Shown: piece after piece, positions 1 to 5,922 of the stretch
Position numbering within the stretch: position 1 is the stretch's first letter
Layout of the letters: every line of letters begins with the position of its first letter
Source: an uncultured Polyangiaceae bacterium
GTDB lineage: Bacteria > Myxococcota_A > Polyangia > Polyangiales > Polyangiaceae
Assembly: GCA_938004815.1 (NCBI GenBank)
Contig: CALKVR010001229.1
Coordinates: 1-7,583, forward strand
Direction of reading: 5' to 3'
DNA length: 7,583 nucleotides
Notes under the pieces: model-generated
What the model was told of the DNA's origin: nothing
Seen by the model: the letters and a program-made list of their open reading frames with translations, nothing else
The model's database searches: none
Made by a program: the position numbers and the translations under genes

Positions 1-1000
1 GGGCTCGGCGAGCGAGTCGATCGTCCAGGACATCGGCGCCATCTACGACGGCAAGCGCTTGGCCGAAGAGCGCGACGTGGTGGTGGTGACGGCGCAGTAC
101 CGGCTCGGCGCGATGGGCTACCTGACGCACACGGGCCTGGACGCCGAGAGCCCGGCGGGCGTTTCGGGCAACTACGGCACGCGCGACCAGATCGCGGCGC
201 TCGGGTGGGTGCAGCGCAACATCGGCGCGTTCGGTGGCGACGCCGATCGCGTCATGGTGTTCGGCGAGTCGGCGGGCGCGGTAAACACGTGCACGCTGCT
301 CACCTCGCCGCTCGCGTCGGGGCTGTTTCACGCCGCCCTCATGCAGAGCGGAGGGTGCCGGCAGCCGGCGATCGCGCTCGCGCAGACGTCGATGAAGAAG
401 CTCGTCGACGACAGCACCTGCGGCGCCGCCGCCGATCCGATCGCCTGTCTGCGCGCGCTCTCGGCCGAGGAGATCCTCGCCGAGCTGCCCGGAAGCATCG
501 GCGTATTCGACGTCTCGCCCTCTCTCTCGGTCGGCTACGGCCCCATCGTCGACGGGGTCGTGCTACCCGAGTCGCCGGAGGCGGCCCTGGTGGCAGGCGC
601 GTTCGCGCCCGTGCCGTTCGTGGTGGGGGCGAACGCCGAAGAGCTCGCCAAGTTGATCACGGTGCAGGTCGACACCGAGGCGGAGTACATCGCGGCCGTC
701 GAGCAAGCGATGGCGCCGTACGGCCAGCAAGCCACGGATGACGCTTTCGTCATTTATACAACATCGGCGTATCCCAGCCCGCAAGACGCGTTGGTCGCGC
801 TGCTCTCGGATCAGCGGTTCGTCTGCCCGTCGCGCCGCATCGCCCGCGCGGCCTCGGGCCACGGGTCGCCGGTGTACCGGTACTTTTTCCAGCGCCGCGC
901 CCAGACCGCGATGGGCGCCACGCCGGCCCAGCATGGCATCGAGCTGCTCTACGTGTTCGGGACGATCCTCGACATCCCGGGCTTCACCCCCGCGCCGTGA
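1..1000 (+). CDS. Type B carboxylesterase, 5' end outside window, ends early by frameshift
   Basis: This is a serine hydrolase of the carboxylesterase/para-nitrobenzyl esterase family (COesterase), which cleaves carboxylic esters. The frame is open from base 2, so the N-terminal third with the oxyanion HGGG motif lies left of the window. The TTG at 59 is an internal Leu codon (YDGKRLAEERD), not a start. All three catalytic residues are visible: Ser in FGESAG (codon 269-271), Glu as the last residue of GANAEE, and His in AQHGIELLYVFG (codon 932-934). Cys residues flanking the segment after GGC and before CLR suggest a disulfide and therefore export. The frame stops at 998-1000 (TGA), right after DIPGFTPAP, before the family's last helix and C-terminal strand region. 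That remainder is found in another frame just downstream. Family assignment is firm. Whether the product is active is doubtful. Confidence 0.85.
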   Translation, partial: GSASESIVQDIGAIYDGKRLAEERDVVVVTAQYRLGAMGYLTHTGLDAESPAGVSGNYGTRDQIAALGWVQRNIGAFGGDADRVMVFGESAGAVNTCTLLTSPLASGLFHAALMQSGGCRQPAIALAQTSMKKLVDDSTCGAAADPIACLRALSAEEILAELPGSIGVFDVSPSLSVGYGPIVDGVVLPESPEAALVAGAFAPVPFVVGANAEELAKLITVQVDTEAEYIAAVEQAMAPYGQQATDDAFVIYTTSAYPSPQDALVALLSDQRFVCPSRRIARAASGHGSPVYRYFFQRRAQTAMGATPAQHGIELLYVFGTILDIPGFTPAP

Positions 1001-1152
1001 GCGGCGCGCCGGCCGCCGAGAGCGCGCCGGCTTGGCCGGTGTACGACCCGACGCTCGATTCGACGCTCGTCCTCGACGCGCCGGTCGCGGTAACGGACGG
1101 CGTTCGCACGACCGAGTGCGACTTCTGGGACGACCTCGCGCTGCCACCCTGA
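1001..1152 (+). pseudogene. Out-of-frame C-terminal remnant of the carboxylesterase
   Basis: Codons in the phase of base 1000 read AVSGAPAAESAPAWPVYDP, then TLDSTLVLDAP, and end in TTECDFWDDLALPP with TGA at 1150-1152. The 'PAWPxYDP...xLVLD...CDFWD' pattern is the normal C-terminus of type B carboxylesterases. It is offset from the upstream frame. Known family members have roughly 40 residues between the 'YVFG' and 'WPxY' motifs, including a helix of the LSxxxxxxWxxFAxTG type. Here only about 25 codons separate them and that helix is absent in all three forward frames. The simplest reading is an internal deletion of about 50-75 bases, not a multiple of three, near 990-1000. A sequence or assembly error is the alternative. 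Confidence 0.7.
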
Positions 1153-1172
1153 CGGCGGCTACGCTGCGAGCG

Positions 1173-2072
1173 GTGAGACCGGTCCTGCGGCGCGCGTTTC
1201 TCGGGAGCATCGGCGCGCTCGCGGCCGGCTGCTCGCAGACCTCGACCAAGAAGCCGCCGCCCGAGCCCACCGAGGACTGGCACGACGTCGCCTTTCCCGC
1301 CACCGCCGACCAGGCGGAGCAGCGCGCGCTCGTCTTCGCGCCCAAGGGCTCCACCGACTGGCCGGTGCTGGTGGCGCTCCACGGTCGCGGTGAAGCCGGG
1401 CGTGGGCTCGACAAAGGGGCTCGCGGGTGGCGCGACGACTACACGCTGATGCGCGCCTACCGCGCGCTCGCGAGCGGCAAGATCACCGCCGACGACGCCT
1501 CCGGCATGCTCTCCGACGAGCGCATCGGCGCCATCAACGTGTCGCTCGCCGCGAAGCCATTCGCGGGGCTGGTGGTCGCCTGCCCCTACACGCCCGTCCC
1601 GACCGGGCGCGGGGCCGAGAGCGCCCAGGCGTTCGGCGCGTTCGTCGCCGGCGTGCTGCTACCGAGAGTCGGCGATCTCAAGGGGCGCCCGCCCGCGCCC
1701 GAGTCGACCGCGATCGACGGCGTGAGCATGGGCGGCCGCTATGCACTGCAGCTCGGCCTGGGGCCGACCGACGCGTTCGGGTCGGTCGGTGCGCTCCAGC
1801 CAGCCATCCAAGTGGCCGAGGCGGACGCGTTCGCCGCGCTCGCGGCTCGCGCCATCGCGCGGCGGCCACGCTCGCTGCGCCTCGTCTCGAGCGAGGACGA
1901 CCCATTCCTGGAGGCGACCCGCGCGCTCGCGGCCGCCTTCGAGCGTGAGAAGCTCGCCGCAGGGCTCGTGGTGACGCGCGGCCCCCACGACTACGCGTGG
2001 AACCGCGGCCCGGGAGCGATCGAGCTGCTCGTCCACCACGAGCGCGTGCTGCGCGGGCTGCCACCGCCGTGA
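1173..2072 (+). CDS. Alpha/beta-hydrolase-fold esterase, probable Tat-exported lipoprotein
   Basis: The product is 299 residues, starting at GTG 1173, 20 bases after the carboxylesterase remnant ends. This start places a signal sequence at the very N-terminus: RRAFLGSIGALAAGC has a twin-arginine-like RRxFL motif followed by a lipobox (LAAGC) with the acylated Cys at residue 20. A Pro-rich linker follows (28-32). The fold is that of putative esterases (esterase D/PHB depolymerase-like). It has an oxyanion motif HGRGE at 70-74, nucleophile elbow GVSMGG with Ser185, an acidic residue at D242 or D243 in SSEDDPF, and His272 in GPHDYAW. It probably hydrolyses an ester or peptide-like bond at the cell envelope; the substrate cannot be told. 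No clear Shine-Dalgarno sequence precedes the GTG. Longer open reading upstream in this frame is antisense-like Arg-rich filler and overlaps the carboxylesterase, so I do not accept it. Confidence 0.85.
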   Translation: MRPVLRRAFLGSIGALAAGCSQTSTKKPPPEPTEDWHDVAFPATADQAEQRALVFAPKGSTDWPVLVALHGRGEAGRGLDKGARGWRDDYTLMRAYRALASGKITADDASGMLSDERIGAINVSLAAKPFAGLVVACPYTPVPTGRGAESAQAFGAFVAGVLLPRVGDLKGRPPAPESTAIDGVSMGGRYALQLGLGPTDAFGSVGALQPAIQVAEADAFAALAARAIARRPRSLRLVSSEDDPFLEATRALAAAFEREKLAAGLVVTRGPHDYAWNRGPGAIELLVHHERVLRGLPPP

Positions 2073-2079
2073 TGGTTCT

Positions 2080-2102
2080 CCCCCCTCGCCACGCGAGGGG
2101 GG
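2080..2102. repeat. Perfect GC hairpin, possible dispersed palindromic element or terminator
   Basis: A 9-bp perfect inverted repeat, CCCCCCTCG (2080-2088) against CGAGGGGGG (2094-2102), flanks a 5-base loop, starting 7 bases after the esterase stop. It is followed by a second G-run, CCGGGGGGGTGAA, up to about 2115. No T-run follows on either strand, so it is not a textbook intrinsic terminator. It could still end or stabilise the esterase transcript. The layout of a C-rich/G-rich hairpin followed by CCGGGGG-GTGA resembles dispersed intergenic palindromes that I recall from several high-GC genomes. That resemblance is from memory only. Confidence 0.5.
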
Positions 2103-2124
2103 CCGGGGGGGTGAATATGCAGCA

Positions 2125-2150
2125 GCGACGTTGTGAGCACCCGACGTCGC
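2125..2150. terminator. Inverted repeat in the convergent gap, weak terminator candidate
   Basis: GCGACGT (2125-2131) pairs perfectly with ACGTCGC (2144-2150) around a 12-base loop and is followed on the plus strand by CCTCTTTC. It lies between the esterase and the convergent 63-residue gene, where a terminator is expected. The pyrimidine tail is weak and the loop is long, so this is only a candidate. Confidence 0.3.
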
Positions 2151-2166
2151 CCTCTTTCAGCAACGG

Positions 2167-2358
2167 CTAGCCCTCGCCGTAGGCGCGGAGCGCGCGCGCT
2201 AAGTCGAGCGCCTCGTCCTGCGTCAGCTTGTAGGTGAGAGCGGTCCCGAAGTTCGTCGGCGGGGCGGCGCGCACCTCGATCCGCAAGACGCCGTCCGTCT
2301 CGTCGAACGAGCACGACAGGAGCAGGTCCGTGTGTTTGGGGGACTTGGCGAGCTTCAT
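2167..2358 (-). CDS. Small protein of unknown function, 63 residues
   Basis: I do not recognise the family. The start at ATG (2356-2358) is supported by a strong Shine-Dalgarno sequence, GGAGGAG, directly upstream on the minus strand (plus-strand bases 2361-2367), with a 4-base spacer from the GGAGG core. The product begins MKLAKSPKHTDLLLS and ends in ALDLARALRAYGEG. It reads as two or three amphipathic strands (LLLSCSFDE, VLRIEVRAAP, ALTYKLT) followed by one helix (DEALDLARALRAY), with a balanced composition unlike the Arg/Pro-rich shadow frames of this GC-rich DNA. There is no signal peptide or membrane segment, so it is probably cytoplasmic. It is divergent from the dikinase gene, with only about 50-70 bases between the two starts, so the two may share a promoter region. 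It is convergent with the esterase. Confidence 0.7.
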   Translation of the reverse strand: MKLAKSPKHTDLLLSCSFDETDGVLRIEVRAAPPTNFGTALTYKLTQDEALDLARALRAYGEG

Positions 2359-2360
2359 CT

Positions 2361-2367
2361 CTCCTCC
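2361..2367 (-). promoter_or_regulatory. Strong ribosome binding site of the 63-residue gene
   Basis: Read on the minus strand this is GGAGGAG, followed by AG and then the ATG. It is the best Shine-Dalgarno match seen in front of any gene in the window, and it is the main reason to accept the small gene and to reject a dikinase start that runs antisense through it. Confidence 0.65.
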
Positions 2368-2425
2368 ATCCTACGCCACCAATCTCCATGCCGGCTCCAA
2401 ACGCCATGTGGTACCTCGGGAGCTG

Positions 2426-5206
2426 GTGGCGCCCCCCCCGGAAGAGACGCTCCTGACGCCGTTCTCGGCGATCGCTGCGGCGAAGCGCCCCGGCGGCAAG
2501 CCCGGCGCGCGATCGAGCCGCTTCGGCGGCAAGGCCGTCATGCTGGCCGACCTCGCCGCGCAAGGGGTGTTGGTACCGCCCGGCTGGGTCATCGAAGCCA
2601 AGACGTTCCAGCGGTTCGTCGACGCGTCCCTCCCGCGCGGTCACGACGTCGCGTCTCTCCTGAAGCTCGCCGGCTCGTCCGAGGGGACCGACCGTTCGGC
2701 CCGGGCTCGTGATCGCATCCTTCGGATGCCCCTGCCGGCCGAGCTCTCCCAGTCGCTCGTGCGGCTCTGGTCGACGACGCGGTCGGCGGCGCCGTGGGGG
2801 CTCTCGGTTCGCTCGAGCGCCACCTGCGAGGACGCGAGAAACTCGTCGCTCGCGGGCCTCGCCACGTCGCTGCTCGGGGTGCACGGCCTCGACGCGCTCG
2901 AGGACGCCGTCCGGCAGGTGTGGGCGAGCATCTACTTGCCGCGCACCCTCCTCTACTTGCAGCGCTGGGGGACCAAGAGCGTGGCCATGGCGGTGCTCGT
3001 CATGCCGGTGGTTCGAGCCAAGGCGGCCGGCGTCCTCTTCACGTCGCCCCCCGCCGGGTTGGCCGGCCCTCGATGGCGTGAAGAAGAGCGCGTCGTCCAC
3101 GCGACCCTCGGCCTGGGCGCGCCGATCGTCGATGGCGCCAACGTGGTCGACACCTACCGGCTCGACGCCGAGGGCGCCGTGATCGAGTCCGTGATCGCGC
3201 AGAAATCGACCGAGCTCGTCGTCGAGGGCGAGAAGCTCCTCGCGCGGGAGGTCGAGACCGAGCGCGCTCTGGCCCCCGCCCTTTCGCCGCAGTCGCTCGT
3301 CGAGCTGACGCGGATCGCGCGGCGCCTCGTCGCGCACGAGAAAGAGGCGCTCGACATCGAGTTCGCGATCGACGGCTCGGGGCCTCACGAGCGCGTGGTG
3401 GTGCTTCAAGCCCGCCCGATCACGGGCGGCCTCTTCCCGGAGGGCGGAGACGAGGAGACGGTCTGGTCGCGCGCGAACGTGGGCGAGGCGCTGCCGGGCG
3501 CCGCCACCCCGCTCACCTGGTCGGTCGCCCGCGGCTTCAGTGACCTCGGGTTTCGCGCGGCTTTCAACGCGCTCGGTTGCAAGGTGCCCAAGGGCGTGAC
3601 GCTCGTCGCCAACGTATACGGTCGCTTCTATCTCAACCTCACCGCGTTCATGGACATCGCGGGGCAGGTCCCCGGGCTGTCGCCGCGCGCCATCCTCGAG
3701 CAGAGCGGCGGCGCGCCCGACGGCATCATCGATAGGCTCGAGGCCAAGGCGAGCCAGGTCTCGAAGCGCGGCTTCTTCGTGCGCGCGCCCTTGACGTTGC
3801 CCAGCCTCCTCGCCCGCCAGCTGCGGCTCGAGCGTGAGGTGACGGCGTGGGAGACCGAGGCCGAGACCCGCCGGCGGCGCCTCTCCGACATGGATCTCGG
3901 GCTGCTCCCCGATGACGCGCTCGCTCAGACCCTGACGGCGGCGCGCGGTCTCCTGGTCTCGGCCGGTGAGCTCATGCTGACGTGTGCGTCATCTTCACTG
4001 GCCACTCACCTCGCCCTCACGACCGCCTTGGGGCGCTTCTCGCGGCGGCGCGACGGCCGCGGCGAGGGCGGGCACCCGGCCGGGGGCCGCCGCGAAGCGG
4101 CGCGGTCGGCGCAGGCTCTCATGGGCGGCATCGCCGAGGTCGAGAGCGCCAATCCAGGCCTGGCCCTGCTCCGCGTCGCGCGCATCGCGCGCCGAGAGCC
4201 CGAGGCGCTCGAAGCCGTGCTCGAGCGGCAGGCCGAGAGCGTGGGCGACGTCCCCGCCGGCCCGACACGCGCCGCGCTGCTGGAATTCTTGGAGGGCTTC
4301 GGCGACCGCGCGGTGCGCGAGGCCGAGCTCATGACGCCCCGCTGGCGCGAAGACCAGGCGTCGCTGCTCGACATGCTGGCGGCGGCGCTGCGGGGCCCCG
4401 AGGTCGACCCCGACGCGGGGCCGGCCCGCGCGCGCGCGCTGGCCGACCGAGAGATGGCCCGGCTCGAGGGCATGCTCTCGGGGGTCGAGCTCGCCGCCAT
4501 CCGCGCGCTGGTCGGGCTGAGCCAAACCTACACGCGCCTCCGCGAGAAGATGCGAGCGTGGGTGACGCGGACGCTCGGGCTCGTGCGGCTCGTCGCGCTC
4601 GATATCGATCGCCGGCTGCGGCGCATCGACCCCTCGCTGCCCGAGGGCAGCGTGTTCTTCTGCACCTTCGAAGAGCTGGTCGCCGCGTTGCGCGTGGGCC
4701 GCGCCGAGATCGCCCACGTGATCAGGCTGCGCCGCGCCGAGTACCAACGCGACGCTGCGCGCCCCGACCCACCCTCCACCTTCGTCGGCCGCCCGCCGCC
4801 GGTCACCCTGCCGCCGTCTGCGGCGCCGAAGCTCTCGGGGTTGGCGGCGAGCCCCGGCGTGGTCGAGGGGCCGGCGCGCGTGGTCGTAGCGGGCACCAGC
4901 GCCCTGCCCGGGCGCGGCGAGGCCGCGTCGCTGCAGCCCGGCGAGATCCTCGTGGCGCGCGCGACCGACATCGGCATGTCGCCGCTCTTCCTCCTGGCCG
5001 CCGGCGTCGTGACCGAGCTCGGCGGGCCGCTCTCGCACGCCGCGATCGTCGCGCGCGAGTACAGCGTCCCGGCCGTGGTCAGCGTAGAGGGCGCGACCCT
5101 CAGCATCCGCACCGGAGACCGGCTCCGCGTCGACGGTGACCGCGGCGTCGTCGAGAAGCTCACCCCGACCGAATCGACCGGCCGCGCGGCGCCTTTGCGT
5201 TCATGA
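2426..5206 (+). CDS. PEP-synthase/rifampicin-phosphotransferase-like dikinase, three domains
   Basis: This is a phosphotransferase of the PEP synthase/PPDK superfamily, about 926 residues, in which a swivelling His carries phosphate from ATP to an acceptor. Numbering is from GTG 2426. Residues about 30-332 form the ATP-grasp (PPDK_N) domain, with GGKA at 34-37, SVRSSAT around Arg129, and LQARPITG ending it at 327-334. Residues about 340-770 form a central acceptor domain with EALPG (354-358), TPLTW (361-365) and TPRWRED (637-643). These motifs are those of rifampicin phosphotransferases and their uncharacterised relatives, not of true PEP synthase, which has a PEP-binding TIM barrel at the C-terminus. 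Residues about 800-910 are the phosphohistidine domain, with the GGPLSHAAIVAREY motif and catalytic His871. A rifampicin substrate is not shown, so no gene symbol is given. The start is uncertain: GTG 2426 has GGGAG three bases upstream, GTG 2408 is an alternative, and further upstream the frame runs antisense through the 63-residue gene. The stop overlaps the next start (ATGA). Confidence 0.85.
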   Translation: MAPPPEETLLTPFSAIAAAKRPGGKPGARSSRFGGKAVMLADLAAQGVLVPPGWVIEAKTFQRFVDASLPRGHDVASLLKLAGSSEGTDRSARARDRILRMPLPAELSQSLVRLWSTTRSAAPWGLSVRSSATCEDARNSSLAGLATSLLGVHGLDALEDAVRQVWASIYLPRTLLYLQRWGTKSVAMAVLVMPVVRAKAAGVLFTSPPAGLAGPRWREEERVVHATLGLGAPIVDGANVVDTYRLDAEGAVIESVIAQKSTELVVEGEKLLAREVETERALAPALSPQSLVELTRIARRLVAHEKEALDIEFAIDGSGPHERVVVLQARPITGGLFPEGGDEETVWSRANVGEALPGAATPLTWSVARGFSDLGFRAAFNALGCKVPKGVTLVANVYGRFYLNLTAFMDIAGQVPGLSPRAILEQSGGAPDGIIDRLEAKASQVSKRGFFVRAPLTLPSLLARQLRLEREVTAWETEAETRRRRLSDMDLGLLPDDALAQTLTAARGLLVSAGELMLTCASSSLATHLALTTALGRFSRRRDGRGEGGHPAGGRREAARSAQALMGGIAEVESANPGLALLRVARIARREPEALEAVLERQAESVGDVPAGPTRAALLEFLEGFGDRAVREAELMTPRWREDQASLLDMLAAALRGPEVDPDAGPARARALADREMARLEGMLSGVELAAIRALVGLSQTYTRLREKMRAWVTRTLGLVRLVALDIDRRLRRIDPSLPEGSVFFCTFEELVAALRVGRAEIAHVIRLRRAEYQRDAARPDPPSTFVGRPPPVTLPPSAAPKLSGLAASPGVVEGPARVVVAGTSALPGRGEAASLQPGEILVARATDIGMSPLFLLAAGVVTELGGPLSHAAIVAREYSVPAVVSVEGATLSIRTGDRLRVDGDRGVVEKLTPTESTGRAAPLRS

Positions 5207-5922
5207 CAGAACCGTTGTCATTACTGTACCGCTCGACGGACGTCGTCGTCGTGAGCAAGCCGGCCGCGCTCCCGACCGAGCCGCCCGAGGGCGGCGGCGA
5301 CAACCTCCGTGACCGGCTCTCGGCGCTCCTCGCCGTCGGCCGGGGCGGGCGCGCGCCCCACGCCGTCTCCCGCCTCGACACCAACGTGACCGGCGCCGTC
5401 GTCTTCGCCCTGTCGGCCGACGGCGCGCGCCGGCTCGAAGCCGCCAAGGCGGCGGGCGCGTACCGGCGGGTCTACGTCGCGCTGGCCCACGGCGAGCTGG
5501 CGGATGCCGGGGTTTGGCGCACGCCTGTCGACGGCGCCGCGGCCGAGTCGGCGTTCCACGTCGCCGGGCGCGGCGGCCCGCCGGAACGGCCGACGCTCCT
5601 CGTCGGGCTCTTGCCGCGGACGGGGCGAACGCATCAGCTGCGCATCCACGCGAGCGGGGCGGGGTCTCCGCTCGCGGGTGATCGAAAGTACGGCGGCCCG
5701 AGCACGGTCCCGGCGGCGTCGGGCGCGATGCTCCGAGCGGCTCGGCCGATGCTCCACGCGGCCGCGGTGGGCTTTCCCGACGCGAACGGCGCCGAGATCT
5801 TGGTCCGCGCGGCCGTTCCGGCCGACATGGCAGCGCTCTGGTCAGCACTCGACGGGCGCCCTGAAGCGTGGGAAGAGGCGCTTGGTCTATGCGGCGTCGC
5901 CTCTTCGTCGCCACCGCTCTAG
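5203..5922 (+). CDS. RluA-family pseudouridine synthase
   Basis: This 239-residue enzyme converts uridine to pseudouridine in RNA (rRNA or tRNA). It has the catalytic core only and lacks an N-terminal S4 RNA-binding domain, as in the shorter family members (RluA/TruC type). Motifs, in order, are the catalytic loop SRLDTNVTG with Asp59, the YRRVYVALAHG strand (87-97), TGRTHQLRIH (140-149), GDRKYGG (159-165) and the LHA motif at 184-186. The usual loop is HRLDxxTSG; here the His is Ser and the Thr-Ser is Val-Thr, while Arg57, Leu58, Asp59 and Gly64 are kept, so activity is expected. The ATG lies within the dikinase stop (ATGA) and has no Shine-Dalgarno sequence of its own, which indicates translational coupling. 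The last roughly 15 residues beyond the fold (LCGVASSSPPL) overlap the next gene. The target uridine cannot be predicted. Confidence 0.88.
   Translation: MTEPLSLLYRSTDVVVVSKPAALPTEPPEGGGDNLRDRLSALLAVGRGGRAPHAVSRLDTNVTGAVVFALSADGARRLEAAKAAGAYRRVYVALAHGELADAGVWRTPVDGAAAESAFHVAGRGGPPERPTLLVGLLPRTGRTHQLRIHASGAGSPLAGDRKYGGPSTVPAASGAMLRAARPMLHAAAVGFPDANGAEILVRAAVPADMAALWSALDGRPEAWEEALGLCGVASSSPPL

Noticed and set aside
59..61. TTG as the start of the carboxylesterase
   Set aside because: Upstream codons to the window edge encode family sequence (GSASESIVQDIGAIYDGK), so this is an internal Leu.
738..1172. Long open frame continuing upstream of the esterase lipoprotein to ATG 738
   Set aside because: It is Arg/Ser/Pro-rich filler in the shadow of the carboxylesterase, whose motifs are in a different frame. 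The signal peptide begins at GTG 1173.
2234..2407. N-terminal extension of the dikinase back to ATG 2234
   Set aside because: It runs antisense through the whole 5' half of the 63-residue gene and its ribosome binding site, and adds about 60 residues with no resemblance to the family.
1991..3409. 472-residue minus-strand open frame
   Set aside because: It is Arg/His/Gly-rich, opposite the ATP-grasp domain motifs. It is a typical antisense shadow in high-GC DNA with no recognisable motif.
3982..5139. 385-residue plus-strand frame, and the 347-residue minus-strand frame at 3995-5038
   Set aside because: Both overlap the clearly conserved dikinase sequence through TPRWRED and GGPLSHAAIVAREY. 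Their compositions are dominated by Arg/Ala and they show no domain.
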